Below, in pieces: positions 25,320 to 35,998 of a DNA stretch of 64,000 nucleotides. Position 1 is the stretch's first letter. Every line of letters begins with the position of its first letter. Origin of the DNA: Trametopsis cervina (taxonomy: Eukaryota > Basidiomycota > Agaricomycetes > Polyporales > Irpicaceae); NCBI GenBank assembly GCA_022385755.1, contig MU278356.1:186001-250000 (forward strand). The letters are read 5' to 3'. The translations under genes and the position numbers were made by a program. The notes below the pieces were generated by a model. It had not been told where the DNA came from. It was given only the letters and a program-made list of their open reading frames with translations, and did not search any database.

Positions 25320-26609
25320 CTAAATGCACTGAAACGCCAAGTTGATACCGCTCCGACCCAGCCACCCAACATCGAAGAACCGCGGGATGACTTTCTGCAA
25401 GAGCGGCGTTAACGGCACAAATGCCCCCGGGATCTGTGTGTAGTCCGTCTTTCTGCCGGAGGTGAACGTCACCTTCCTGACCGAGGCAAAGCGTGGACTG
25501 TCCAGCAGCTTAGCCATGTCAGACCACCCGAACGACGCGAGCATGTTCTCAGCGTCCGCTGCGTCACCGCGCAATATAGGATACACTGCGAAACGGATTT
25601 CTTCGAGGTCGGAGGAGGCTATCTGGGTGAGAATGGAGCGCAGCCAGGTGTTGATGAACTCCGGGTCGCGGTAGGTTGGCACACCAAGTGTGATTGATCG
25701 TAGAGACCTGTTCTTGGACAGATCGAGGTAAGACTCTAACCGTTGCTCGGGGCCTGCCCCAGCTGTCAAAGCGCGCGATGTCAGAACCATATGAATACCA
25801 TCTTGGAAACAACACACACCTCGAACGGCACTATGGCACGTACTGGGAGAACCAATCTCCAAGTGTCTCAACGACCTGCTGACAGACGCAAGCAGCTCTT
25901 TCAGGCGAGTATCCTGCGGGCTGACCAGCGGCAGCCGGAGGGTTTCGATGCTGTCACGAGGGACTGCCGTCAAGAGCCATTCAATGACTCTGTCTCTGGA
26001 GAAGCAGCTTCCAAGGTCCAGCTCCCGTAACGCAATTGCACGGGCTGACAACTCCAGTTCCGCCGCTCGTTCAAGACTCAATTCCGATGCCCATCTTCCC
26101 CACCATACTCCGTCGAATTGGACACGTGCAAGCGAGGGGAAAGCGCGGCAAAGTTGCTGTACGTCCTCGAAGTTGTCGAAAGAGCAGGTGCTCACGGTGA
26201 GCTTCCGGACCGAGGGAGATACGACGATCGATGTTGGCTCCGCACCCTTCGGAGCGCCGAACCACAGGCCATCGAGGATGAGATGCGTCATGCTCGGGAG
26301 TTTTGAGAGTACGGAGAGGGTGTGGTGAAGGAGGTTGAGGTCATACCATTGGCATGCCTCGCCTTTCTTCTGCAGGACAGAGACGGTCTGGACATAGTAT
26401 CCAACGTCCGAGGAGTCCAGGAGGGCACGGAGTTTATTGAGCTCGGTAGCAGTGCAATTAAGACGGAGGTGGTTCCAAAAGTGGTAACGTGCGGTAGGGA
26501 GCCAGGATCGTTGAACGAGCGCACAGCGCGAGAGAGAAAGCGCATCGTCGTGAAGGTGATCCAAAATGATATCGTCTAATTCAGGAGGGAAGGTCCAAGC
26601 CATTGTCAA
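25320..26609 (-). CDS. F-box protein, singleton 1
   Basis: Predicted substrate-recognition subunit of an SCF-type E3 ubiquitin ligase, about 410-429 aa. The N-terminus carries an F-box-like helix pair (FPPELDDIILDHLHDDALSL, then CALVQRSWLPTARYHFW), the usual form in basidiomycetes. Irregular leucine-rich segments follow (MTHLILDGLWFG; VRKLTVSTCSFDNF; ETLRLPLV; LRHLEIGS), consistent with an LRR-like substrate domain. A stop-free 57-nt segment at 25763-25819 has GT-AG ends and falls between LRHLEIGS and the next conserved part; its unusual Cys-rich translation suggests it is an intron that happens to keep the frame. The start at 26609 gives MTMAWTFPPEL; the second Met two codons later is equally possible. 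Confidence 0.78.
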   Translation of the reverse strand: MTMAWTFPPELDDIILDHLHDDALSLSRCALVQRSWLPTARYHFWNHLRLNCTATELNKLRALLDSSDVGYYVQTVSVLQKKGEACQWYDLNLLHHTLSVLSKLPSMTHLILDGLWFGAPKGAEPTSIVVSPSVRKLTVSTCSFDNFEDVQQLCRAFPSLARVQFDGVWWGRWASELSLERAAELELSARAIALRELDLGSCFSRDRVIEWLLTAVPRDSIETLRLPLVSPQDTRLKELLASVSRSLRHLEIGSPSTCHSAVRGVCCFQDGIHMVLTSRALTAGAGPEQRLESYLDLSKNRSLRSITLGVPTYRDPEFINTWLRSILTQIASSDLEEIRFAVYPILRGDAADAENMLASFGWSDMAKLLDSPRFASVRKVTFTSGRKTDYTQIPGAFVPLTPLLQKVIPRFFDVGWLGRSGINLAFQCI

Positions 26610-27275
26610 GCGTCCAGGGTTTGTGGGTGCGCGTAAAGCCTGGGGTTGATGCAGACCGGGGCAGCAGAGCTCGGTTCATATAAGCAGGTCCAGCTCCGTC
26701 TGTACACGACAATCCCTCCTCTCGGGTGGTAAAATTGTAAGACCAGAGTATTCAGCAGTGTCACGCTGTAAGAAGCAGTGTCGAAAATAATGCCAGAAGG
26801 GCATAGTACCCTCCTAGACTGAATATTCATGGAGCCAAATGCCATACATTGATCGCACGTCGGGCAGGGCGTAACCGGCGGCGCACCTTCGCCACTGCTG
26901 TGCAAATAGCATCCTTCGATCATCGTGACCTTCTCGTGATAGAAAGAGTCAAATAAAAGTACGGCAGTTCAATGAACATGTCATCCGGTATTGCCCTCGG
27001 AATCTGATTGCCTTGCGGTCAATAGAGACTGTCAGAGTTTAAACAAATGCTGGAAGGCGTAATTACAATACCGGTATTCCTTGACATAGTACTGACGCGA
27101 ATTCGGTATCGTTCGTAGCCAAATGTAGAGTTTCGACACAACTTGTCATTCTGAGAGAGAAAAGCATATCCGGTTTTTCCAGTCATCATCCTACGTGATT
27201 CATACCAATACTAGAACGTACCCTGCTAATGCTGAAAATGCGGTAGCCAATATGCGATTCCCGCAGTCTGCGTCG
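26610..27275. other. Intergenic region, F-box promoter and FMO 3' side
   Basis: About 670 bp between two minus-strand genes. The left part should be the promoter of the F-box gene. At the right end, a frame running down to 27200 may extend the monooxygenase C-terminus (see that entry). No other feature was recognised. Confidence 0.35.
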
Positions 27276-28926
27276 TTATAGTAGACTTGCTGGAGGACCT
27301 GAGCTTTGCGAATGTCTATTCTTAGCCCTTTCCACCAACTTCCACATGAGCGCAACCCATTCAGCTTGCCCTGCTTCTCCGCCCACTTCGCCCACGCCCT
27401 TGATCCAGGCTTCCGCCTCACCTCTGCGCACCAAATCTTTCCATTCCGCCCTAATAGTCATTTTGATTGGGTACATGTCTCGCAACCATTGCGGGACCTT
27501 CTCCTCCGGTTCTCCAGGGTTCCTGACGAAATCTAGCAGTCCGTCTCTGTAGTCAAATTGGGCCTGTTCGTCTAGTTTATGCCATAGTCTCGCAATCAGT
27601 TGTTCGTTGTCCCCGACTTGCGCGCGCAGCTCCTCGTATCGAGAGATTATCTCTACAGCTTCTCTAGAACTATCGAGGCTCGAAGGGTCTGCCAACACCT
27701 TCACAATAGCGCGCATTTGGAGTTCAGCCAGGGGGAAAGGGACAATTCTGTACGGGAGGGCCACAAAGGCCAGACTGGAAGACGGGATAGACGTGCTGAG
27801 AGGGAAAATGTGTTTAGCTAAGGGAAAGATGTGAAATCCTGAATTGTAAAGGTCTTCCGGGATCGGAGGCACAGGTGGTGGGAGAGATAGGCGTAGCAGT
27901 GAAGACGGAAGGTATGGTTGGGAGTGTTCATAACCTGTAGCAAGTATGCAGAAGTCGATTCCGCTTTCCGTAGTACCATCTGCGAAGCGAACAAGCCCTG
28001 TACTGACATCCAAGAACTCGGCGATCCGCCCGCGCAGCTTGAAAGAGCCGTCCTCGGAATCAGAGGGCGCGGCACCGGAGGCTGACTGAATGACGGTCCG
28101 AGAAACCGCCTGCATCTCGTCTGCAACGTCGATACCACTTGGACCGCGACCCACGATCAAGACAGTTTCACCTTTGTATTCCGCATGTCTGTACCAGGCT
28201 GAGTGCATCACTTTTCCGGAATTTCGCCAGGCCGCTAGACCCGGGATGGGAGGGTAATACGGAACAGTGTAATGCCCATTTGCGACGATAACCAGGTCGA
28301 ACTCGGAGACTTCGACAACATCTTCATGACCCAGTTCTTTTGCCTTCGTCTTCGTTTGCACGCGCCACCGCGAGATCGCGCTGTCCCATTCTAGTGACTC
28401 TACTTTGGCGTTGAGACGAACGTGTTGATCCACGTTGAAGTGAGATGCATAGGATCCCAGGTAGTCGAGGACGGTGGAAGCAGGAGGGTATAAGTCCGTA
28501 GACGGAGGGAACGGGAAAGAGGAAAACGCCATGATGGGATGTGGCAAGTTTGTCGTCAACGAGTCGTACATTGGTGTTGCAGGCGGGTCACCCACAGGCG
28601 GGGCAGGAAGCCTGCGCAAAAGATGTAACGGTTTTGCATAATAGGATGCGAATCGTCTCTACAAACCATACTCCTCCCAATGCCTCCCGTGCTTCAAAAG
28701 CGACCGGCTGCCATAAGCCTTGTTTGTATTGTGGTGTGTCTGCGATTACTTTCAGTGCAGCAAGGCCACTCGCACCACCGCCGATAATGCAGATTCGTTT
28801 CACCAAGGACAAGATATCCCGTTCCTGTTGTGCATCGATGATTGAGTCTAATGAGTCATTCGATGCTCGCGTGAGAACGGCCAGACTCGTGTTTTTTGAA
28901 GCCCACTTACTGGGAAGAAAGTCCAT
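27276..28926 (-). CDS. Flavin-containing monooxygenase (FMO-like, 2 exons)
   Basis: NADPH- and FAD-dependent oxygenase of the FMO/Baeyer-Villiger class, about 525 aa, likely cytosolic or ER-associated, oxidising N- or S-containing or carbonyl substrates. The FAD Rossmann motif is IIGGGASGLAALKV in exon 1; one intron with donor gtttgt restores GGVWLPAPPVGDPPATPMY. In exon 2 the segments DLVIVANGHY, the NADPH motif IVGRGPSGIDVADE and the late ATG motif FCILATGYEHS follow in the order normal for the family. The start at 28926 is chosen because it is the nearest ATG; one at 29052 is in frame. The C-terminus is uncertain: reading ends at 27276, but a short GT-AG splice could instead lead into a hydrophobic tail ending at 27200. 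Confidence 0.82.
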
Positions 28927-29359
28927 AGTTCGTGATGGTAGAAACCAAAGCCGCAGGATCAGGAATACTTGAGACAGATATAGACTCCGAGGACCTTGGT
29001 CGACCTCATATTGCGCAATGTCGCCGGATGGTAAGCGGCCTATCCGGGTCAAACGCCACGAAGGTTATCGGGTTATCGAGTTCGGCTGTTTGCGAGCCTT
29101 ACCATCACGATCATCGAATCACTGAGCTTTCATCTTCGAACTGTGGTTAGAGTACACAAGTGTCTTCTGGCCTACCATTGGCATATATTATATCAGGTAT
29201 GCTACGTTGTTAGCTTCTCATAAGTTGTTACTGAAGTAGCGACTGACAAACGTCTTCACAACTTGTAGCCTTTTTCCAGTGTGTTTGAATCCTCCGCGAC
29301 CTAGCCAGCCTACCAGCTATGCTCATGAACTCCAGCAGTTCCATCACTGGCACCCTCTC
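28927..29359. promoter_or_regulatory. Divergent promoter region (FMO / F-box singleton 2)
   Basis: About 430 bp between divergent starts. An AT-rich TATA-like stretch (catatattatatca) lies at 29182-29195, some 165 bp before the plus-strand ATG. It is the only candidate core element noticed. Confidence 0.4.
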
Positions 29360-30794
29360 ATGGCCAATGGAGTCGATCTTCCGCCCGAAATAATACGGAA
29401 TATTCTAGCCTTTATCCTAAGTGCTGACACTTCTCGCCGGAACAAGGACCACAAGCGCGAAAAACACGCCCTCTCTGCTTGTTCCCTCACTTGCGTGTAC
29501 TGGGCAACACTATGTCGCGAGAATATTTTCTCCGAGCTGACTTTACGCTCTCTACGGGACGTCCGTACGCTTCAGGCCTTTTCGGAGATTCAGCTGCCAA
29601 GAGTGAGAGGCATTCTAGCCTACTTACGTCTCGTCTGTCTGGAACAAAGTCTGAACGACCGGTTGTGGTTTTATAACGCGCATATCATCCTGGACTCCTT
29701 GCCTACATCGCACTTTGTCTCTACTCATTTTTGCTTCACGGGGCCGCTCATTACTCAACCAACATGTCGCCACCCGCTTTCCAGAAACCTGCCGCAAACG
29801 TTACCGCCTATCCTCCGTCGATGCGACCGCCTCGAACTCAAAGATGTCCACTTCACGCGTTTTGAAGGCATCCAGAATCTACTAAAAGATGTTTCACTTA
29901 CTGGCCTCTTTCCCGTGCAAGATTTCAAGAAGGTGACGTGGGACGTAGATGCTGACGCCCCTCCGGAGGCACCTAGACCATTTGTCTTTCCCTTGGGCCC
30001 AGAGCGCGTCATTACCATCGCGAGTAAGTGTACCGATGCTGCGTTGCTCGTGATGAAATCCTTCACCGACGTGGAACGTCAGTACAAGCGTGGATCGGCT
30101 ATGTCTGGATCCTATTTCATTCTGAACCCAACGGACGGTCAGAACGTTCTTGAACTCTTGCGTGCTATACATCTGGGGATGAGCACGGCCGAGCCATTTC
30201 AGCTTGCGGTGCTGACACTCAGACCATCCGGGTGTAACGGGAACCACGTCGCAAATCCTCGGCGTGGCTCATGTCACGGTACGTGAACTCTTCTCCCAAT
30301 GTTTGCCACACCAGCTGAGGCTGCTTTGTATCGTTCTCCCGCCAGGAAATCTCCTCACTGCTCTGTGGAGAATGAAGACGTCTAAACTGCCAGGAGATAA
30401 TTGGCAGCGTCATCTTTCAATCCGCTTTCATACGCGATCCGAGTGCTCGAAGCTGCGCCCTATTGGGACGCACGTCCGCCGTATCGTCACGGTCGTACTC
30501 GGTCCCATGGAATTGGACGCGGCCCCGGCATGGCGAGCTTCTCCCGCCCAAGCCATGTCTGGTCATTGGGCAGCCGTCTTCCAGCACATCAGCTCGTTCT
30601 CAGAGCTTGGTGCATTATGGATCCTGTTCGACTCGTACGAGAAGCTCGTGGGATATATCAACAAGCAACGAGAGCACCTTGACCTCGACCCCTTGCGAGG
30701 TCGCCTGCGACTCGTATATCGATTCAACCACACCGGACGGCCTCTCTGGAAGGAGGCTGATTTCAAGGACTTGAGCCAGGTGTTCGGTGAGTGA
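29360..30794 (+). CDS. F-box protein, singleton 2 (2 exons)
   Basis: Predicted SCF ubiquitin-ligase adaptor, about 455 aa. The ATG at 29360 gives MANGVDLPPEIIRNILAFIL followed by HALSACSLTCVYWATLCREN, an F-box-like start. Later text is leucine-rich with conserved RRCDRLELKDVHFTRFEGI and TWDVDADAPP. The reading frame changes near 30280, which first looked like a frameshift. A 67-nt intron at 30279-30345 with donor gtacgt and acceptor ccag joins SCHG to NLLTALWRMK and restores one open frame to the stop at 30792-30794. An earlier in-frame GTG at 29279 is not a start. The sequence is unrelated to the tandem array beyond the general F-box pattern. Confidence 0.75.
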
Positions 30795-31211
30795 CGCGTA
30801 TCGCTCAAATTTTGAACAGGATGTCGTGGATCGCTGACGCCCTTGTTGCATTGAAGACATTGATCAAGCTTCAGTCCCTGACACAGTCTGATGTGACCCA
30901 AAAATTGGATTAGCAATTCGCATCATGTAGCCTGTGATAACAGGAAGGATGAACTCGGGGCTTCCATCGATTGAACTTGAGTGTGACAAGTTAATGATAA
31001 TAAATCCTAATTGAACAAATACATGATATACAGCTGATAGCAAACTATGAGCAGAGGTGTCCGCGTGTGTTATTGCGTACCAAGAACGTGAAAACATAAC
31101 TGGAAACTACAGCATAGAAAGCGGATGTCGTGTCGCATGAGGGCCCTGACCAGAAGGACCTTGATCGTAAGATTCCCTGCCTAGAACACACCTATACGGT
31201 GAATTAGAGCA
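30795..31211. other. Intergenic region between convergent genes
   Basis: About 420 bp between the stop codons of the F-box and RING genes; AT-rich in its middle (about 30965-31030). No gene or structured element recognised. Confidence 0.4.
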
Positions 31212-33010
31212 TCACCACTCCCGGTAAGGATAATCGGCAAGCTCATCCGCCCACGCCTCGGAGCTTGAGTCCTCGAACTCTTCATCTTCCTCCTCTTTCA
31301 CCAAACGCCAGGCAGTCCATTGCCGCCCGAAGAATGATCTGTCCCATCGCTCTTCATGGTTCACGATATCTGCCTGGATCCAGTCCATAAACTCCTCGCC
31401 CGTTAAGTCGTCAGGCTTCAATGAGATATTCCACCCAAGGTATATCTCATTCCCATCGTAGCAGGCCATGAGTCCCTCGTCGTGGCTGTACGTCATGCTG
31501 AAGAGGGAGATCATCTGCAGCGTGGCGCCTCGACGGAGCATCGAGAGCAGCTCGTCGGTGAGATGCTCAAATGGGTAGTCGTCCTCGGTAACGTATACAG
31601 TCGGAGGAGCCCAGTGCGGGACGACATAATCGCCGTCGTAGAAGTCGTCCTCGGAATCAGAACCATATCCCGGCCATGGGCCGTCAGAATCTTCATCATC
31701 GACATCTTCATCGTCGTAGGAGTCGTCGTCGCCGTCGGCACTATAAGGAGAGTAGGCTTGGGGGAAGATACCTTCCCAGGGATCGCCCTCGCACGGTGGC
31801 GATGGCTGACGTGGGCTACCCGATTTTGCCTTCTCAAAGGCAGTGGCTATCGACTTGATGACAAATAAGGGGATAGGCCTATGAAATACATCCGTACGGC
31901 AGACTGGGCATGACTTCTTGCGGTACAGGACGGCTTCGGGATCCTCATCCTCCATGTCTTCCTCTCCAGGGGGAGTAGTACGGAACCATTCCTGCAGACA
32001 ACCGAGACAAAGGACGTGCCCACAAGGCGATAGGCTGGCACACAGTCAGTCAGGCCGATAATTATCGCATATATGAGACCATCATACCCATAGGGTTTGA
32101 GTAGAATATCCATGCATATTTGACATGCGAGATTAGCTTCTACTGCTGTGACCATCTCATTCAGTTTCTTCGTCTCGGCTTTCAGCTTGGCAGTCTGCTG
32201 GCGTTCTTCATCATGTAACTAAATAGTTGTAATTAGTTCAAGCTCTGGTGTGGATGCATGCGTCGCGACGCACCCTCTCGGTGTTGGCCACATCCCTTTT
32301 CAGCTCGTCGATTATCTACAAATAACATCAGAATCTGTACAAAATATGCTATTTCGTGAACTCCACCTTATTCTGTTTGTGAATGGTCTTCTTCGCAGAG
32401 TTCACATTCTATGAGAGGATGCAGCGTGAAATGCTCAGGGCACGTATGACGGAATGACCATCTGCACACTGACCTTCCTCAACACGTCCAACTCCTCCTT
32501 CAGACGGGCATAGTCCATTGGGCCCTGTGACTCCTTGTCTTCACCGGTCTCCATATCATCTCCTTCAGGAGTGTCTTCTTTCCTACCCCGATGGCCCGCC
32601 TCTCGGGAGCGCGAACGGTCCTTTCTTCTCCCTTTCGCATGTCTACGCGGTGTCTGGGTATCCTGGATAACATGGAGCTCCACACCTTCCGATAACTGTG
32701 CTTGTGGTCTGTTGTTCTTTGTCCTACGCCCCTGTTCAACCCCAAACTCATCTACGCTCGATGGAGGTCGGGATGTACTGCCGCCAGGATTATTAGAGGC
32801 AGGTATCGCGCCTGCACGTCTCTTCTTCGCCAATGTCACGAATGGACCACTCCTTCCTGGGCCCCCATCCTCTGGCCGAGCATCTGGCGAGCGCGACTTT
32901 CGTCTGTTGCGTGCAGCATTGGACGCCTGCGCTTTGTTCTCTCTCAACCGTGACGATGATGTTGGCCTGCGGTGAGGTGTTATTTGTGGTGGGGCCGTTC
33001 GTGAGCTCAT
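31212..33010 (-). CDS. Coiled-coil RING-finger protein, putative E3 ubiquitin ligase
   Basis: About 550 aa. The ATG at 33010 starts a basic, disordered region (MSSRTAPPQITPHRRPTSSS; RRHAKGRRKDRSRSREAGHR), followed by a helical coiled coil spread over several tiny exons (DYARLKEELDVLRKV; NVNSAKKTIHKQNK; IIDELKRDVANTER; LHDEERQQTAKLKAETKKL). A C3HC4 RING comes next: CQIC, then after splicing GLSPCGHVLCLGCLQEW, and CPVC after an acidic insert. The C-terminal half is strongly acidic (DGDDDSYDDEDVDDEDSDGP) and ends near EDSSSEAWADELADYPYREW. Ligand order in the RING is complete, so E2 binding is plausible. The architecture resembles nuclear RING proteins with an N-terminal coiled coil, but no named orthologue is recognised. 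Confidence 0.75.
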
Positions 33011-33270
33011 CGAAGACCTTGGGTCAGATAGATGATATGTGGATGAGGCTATAGCAAGGCGTGTTTGGGTGTTGCAATGAACGTCAGGCGCGTCTAACAC
33101 GCATTCGTGCTCCGCGGCTATAGGACAATAGAACAAAGTAACAAAACCCTTCTTATCTTCCTTACAGTACTGTCCCTCCTCCACGGAAGAATCGCTATAT
33201 ATTCTACTTAATGATAGTATCCAACGCATTGTTCAAGCATCGATCCAGTTTTCTTCGTATATACACAGTA

Positions 33271-35178
33271 CTAGTAATCAGAGTCGGTCTCAGCGTCCTC
33301 ATTTTCCTCATTTTCCTCATCCGTGGATTCATACCCATCCGACTCGACTGTAGACAATCCATCCCACTCAACCTCACATCCCATCAACTGCGCTGCCTGG
33401 ACCGCTGCCTTGGTCAGATTGCGACACTCGGTGAAGACCAGACGCGGGAAATCCAACCCAGCCTCCTTGCGCTTCCGCAAAACCTCGCACAGATCTTTCG
33501 TAGGAGTTGTGAGGTCAGCGACGCCGTTCTCTGGACGGTGGAGATAGTTCCTGAAGCGGGTGTTTGATATATGGAGGGCCTGAAGGTTTGGGAAATTGAA
33601 GTCCGCAGATGAAAGTAGTCGTGAATGTGAGGACCTGGACGAGAGAGATTCACTAAATCCCACTCCTGTTCCCGAGTTTGTGCCTGCGGTTTGCACAAGC
33701 GTTTGACCGACATCACCATCTTGGGACTCGCTTCCCTCCAGTGATTCAGATGAATCAAGTATCATTACAATATCATCGGCGCTGAAATGGCGCAGACGCA
33801 GTTCGAGCACCCTCTGGGAATTCTTGTACACCGAATCAAGAGTCGGGTGAGGCGAATAATCTTGCCATGATGTCAGCCAAAGTGACTGAATGTTCTGCAG
33901 CGGGACCATGCATAGCGCATCAAAGTCATGTGTGGAGTAGCGTACTTCAAAATCCGGCTCTGTAGGGTAGCGTGGGTAGCGTGATTGAAAGTACAAGTGC
34001 GTTTCGTGTAGGACAGGCCCTTCGGAGCCTAGTCCAACGTCATGAAACGTTTTGACCCAGCCCTGAACAACAACACGTATGTCGTCACTCGTGTGAACAT
34101 GCATGCTCTGCAAGAGCAACGGGGGGCCAAGCATTGCACTGCCATCCAGTCTGGCTTGAAGAGGACCAACAAGGGCCTCGATAGCTGCTGGGGAGCGCGA
34201 GTCCACCGAAGGCAGCAAAAGGCGCGCAGTACCAGGGAAATGGACGTGGCGGAGAATGCTGGCGATAGCAGCAGCGTCTCCGCTTAGCTCGGCACTTGAC
34301 AATCGAGGGAGAAGAATTGTATGGCCTTTGGTATTCGCTGAATCTTCTGGCCTTTCACCGCCTGTGGCCAAACCTCCCAGGAGGAATGCGTTGAGCAGAC
34401 ACAGGGAGACCAAGTCCGGAGTCGCTCTGAGTATGTCCAATATCAGCATTTCTGATGGAGCTTTGATAGCTGTATAGATCGACAGATTAATGGTCAGCGA
34501 AGTCAGCTTCGTGTAATCGATGATTTTCTCAAATGGAAAGTCGCATCGTGTGATACTCAGCTCTCTCATGTCCGGACAGTTTAGACTTCCAAAGGTGAAA
34601 TTAGACGGGGTCAAGTAAGAGAACTCCGAGTAAACTTTCCAAGCTTCTACGGAAAGGTACCGTAACCTAGGCAGGTGTACCTTGGGAAGACCTTCCATAA
34701 ATTCGAGGAAATGACTGTGATGCAGAAAAAATTCGATGGTCCGAATACGATGAGCGTGGTGGAAGATATTTCTCAAAACCGGCAGCGCGCTCGGTCGAAG
34801 CAGCGGAGGATTGCTTGCAATAGAAGGTGATATGACGACGTCCAGCGGCGCGTCCTTCGACCTCATCAAGTACGCATCTATCTGCTTGCGCTCCTCTGTC
34901 ACTTGAACGACAGACCACAAATCTGGTGTGGCCATTGCAACTTCGTACCATCGCCTGCACACGTGTAACACTATGCCCGTGTACGGAGGAGAAAATGCAC
35001 GTTCGACAGCGGTCCAACGGAATATCTCGCTTATTATCTCGGTGGGAAGTTTGCCAATGGGTGTCGTACCGTTCAGCTGGTAGCGAACGGAAGCGAGAGC
35101 TTTCAGAAGATCTTGCTCTTGCTGGAGGAGGGCCTCTCGCTCAGTGGGAATGTGCATGGATGGAGAAGAGACTTCCAA
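33271..35178 (-). CDS. F-box protein, singleton 3 (intronless)
   Basis: Single open frame of 635 codons, unusual in this intron-rich neighbourhood. A short helical lead (EREALLQQEQDLLKALASV) precedes a canonical basidiomycete F-box-like motif (IGKLPTEIISEIFRWTAVER, then VLHVCRRWYEVAMATPDLW). The rest contains leucine-rich segments (LPRLRYLSVEAWKVY; CPDMRELSITRCDF; NIQSLWLTSWQDY) and ends in an acidic tail (DGYESTDEENEENEDAETDS). Such proteins are thought to recruit substrates to Skp1-Cul1 ubiquitin ligases; the target is unknown. The ATG at 35178 begins MEVSSPSMHIPT, with a second Met at residue 8. Confidence 0.82.
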   Translation of the reverse strand: MEVSSPSMHIPTEREALLQQEQDLLKALASVRYQLNGTTPIGKLPTEIISEIFRWTAVERAFSPPYTGIVLHVCRRWYEVAMATPDLWSVVQVTEERKQIDAYLMRSKDAPLDVVISPSIASNPPLLRPSALPVLRNIFHHAHRIRTIEFFLHHSHFLEFMEGLPKVHLPRLRYLSVEAWKVYSEFSYLTPSNFTFGSLNCPDMRELSITRCDFPFEKIIDYTKLTSLTINLSIYTAIKAPSEMLILDILRATPDLVSLCLLNAFLLGGLATGGERPEDSANTKGHTILLPRLSSAELSGDAAAIASILRHVHFPGTARLLLPSVDSRSPAAIEALVGPLQARLDGSAMLGPPLLLQSMHVHTSDDIRVVVQGWVKTFHDVGLGSEGPVLHETHLYFQSRYPRYPTEPDFEVRYSTHDFDALCMVPLQNIQSLWLTSWQDYSPHPTLDSVYKNSQRVLELRLRHFSADDIVMILDSSESLEGSESQDGDVGQTLVQTAGTNSGTGVGFSESLSSRSSHSRLLSSADFNFPNLQALHISNTRFRNYLHRPENGVADLTTPTKDLCEVLRKRKEAGLDFPRLVFTECRNLTKAAVQAAQLMGCEVEWDGLSTVESDGYESTDEENEENEDAETDSDY

Positions 35179-35998
35179 CGAGTCAGAGATCCGCGAGGAT
35201 GAGGTAGAGACCCTGTGTGTGCGCGCAATATGTGAACTGTGTGCCCCAAAAGAGGAGAAATATACCCTGCATGTATTTCCAGAGACATTGCGGAAATGAC
35301 ACTGACAAGAGATGGTCTAGCTGAGTCTGCACAGGTCTGTGGTGGGAGTTGATGTACCACGACTATTGTAATGAGTGACCACTGGTGACTGTGGGCGTTC
35401 AGTGTGAAGACTGTGAAGGAGCGCTCTCTCCAGGTCGTCACGTGATGAGCGTGGACCGTCTCCTACATTGACAGGCTATGGTTATTTGTATATACCACTA
35501 CTTCACCAAGCAAAATATGAGCATATCAAAGTGACCGCTACACGCTGTCTTCTTGTAACTCCTTACATTTCCCCCGCTCACCTGGAAGAAACTCTAGTAC
35601 CGTATGATCAAGAACAAAGTGCCGCCTGCTAGGTATATTGTAAGCTTTATTTGTGTAGCAGTCCTTCCGTTCTTGTTTACTCAATCTTGTCCCGAACGCA
35701 GTCACAGGATATACTGCGAGTTAATCATCGCAGGAGGGTAGCTCTCGTCCACACCCTTCCTATGACCTGGTATACCACGTAACGTTCTCCAAGAAGAAAC
35801 TGGCACGTCTATTTAATTGCAGCGTGCGACCAGGAATGCTAGCCCCACGATGAATCGGTAACTCATTTAGCTGATTCGTTCCCCTTTTCTCTAACACGCC
35901 GAACGCTAGCGTCACTGAGGAGCCAGCTACCCTGCCTCTCTCAACCTTTGTCCGCAACCGCTTCGTGGCACGTCCTTGCAGTGCACAGCGTTTTTCTA
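35179..35998. promoter_or_regulatory. Divergent promoter region (F-box singleton 3 / ATP-grasp)
   Basis: About 820 bp between divergent starts. No gene is supported. The plus-strand frame of the ATP-grasp gene is open back to a TTG at 35948, but translation should start at the ATG at 35999. Confidence 0.4.

Noticed and set aside
30200..30350. Apparent frameshift in F-box singleton 2
   Set aside because: A 67-nt intron at 30279-30345 with a strong donor and acceptor restores a single frame, so the gene is not broken.
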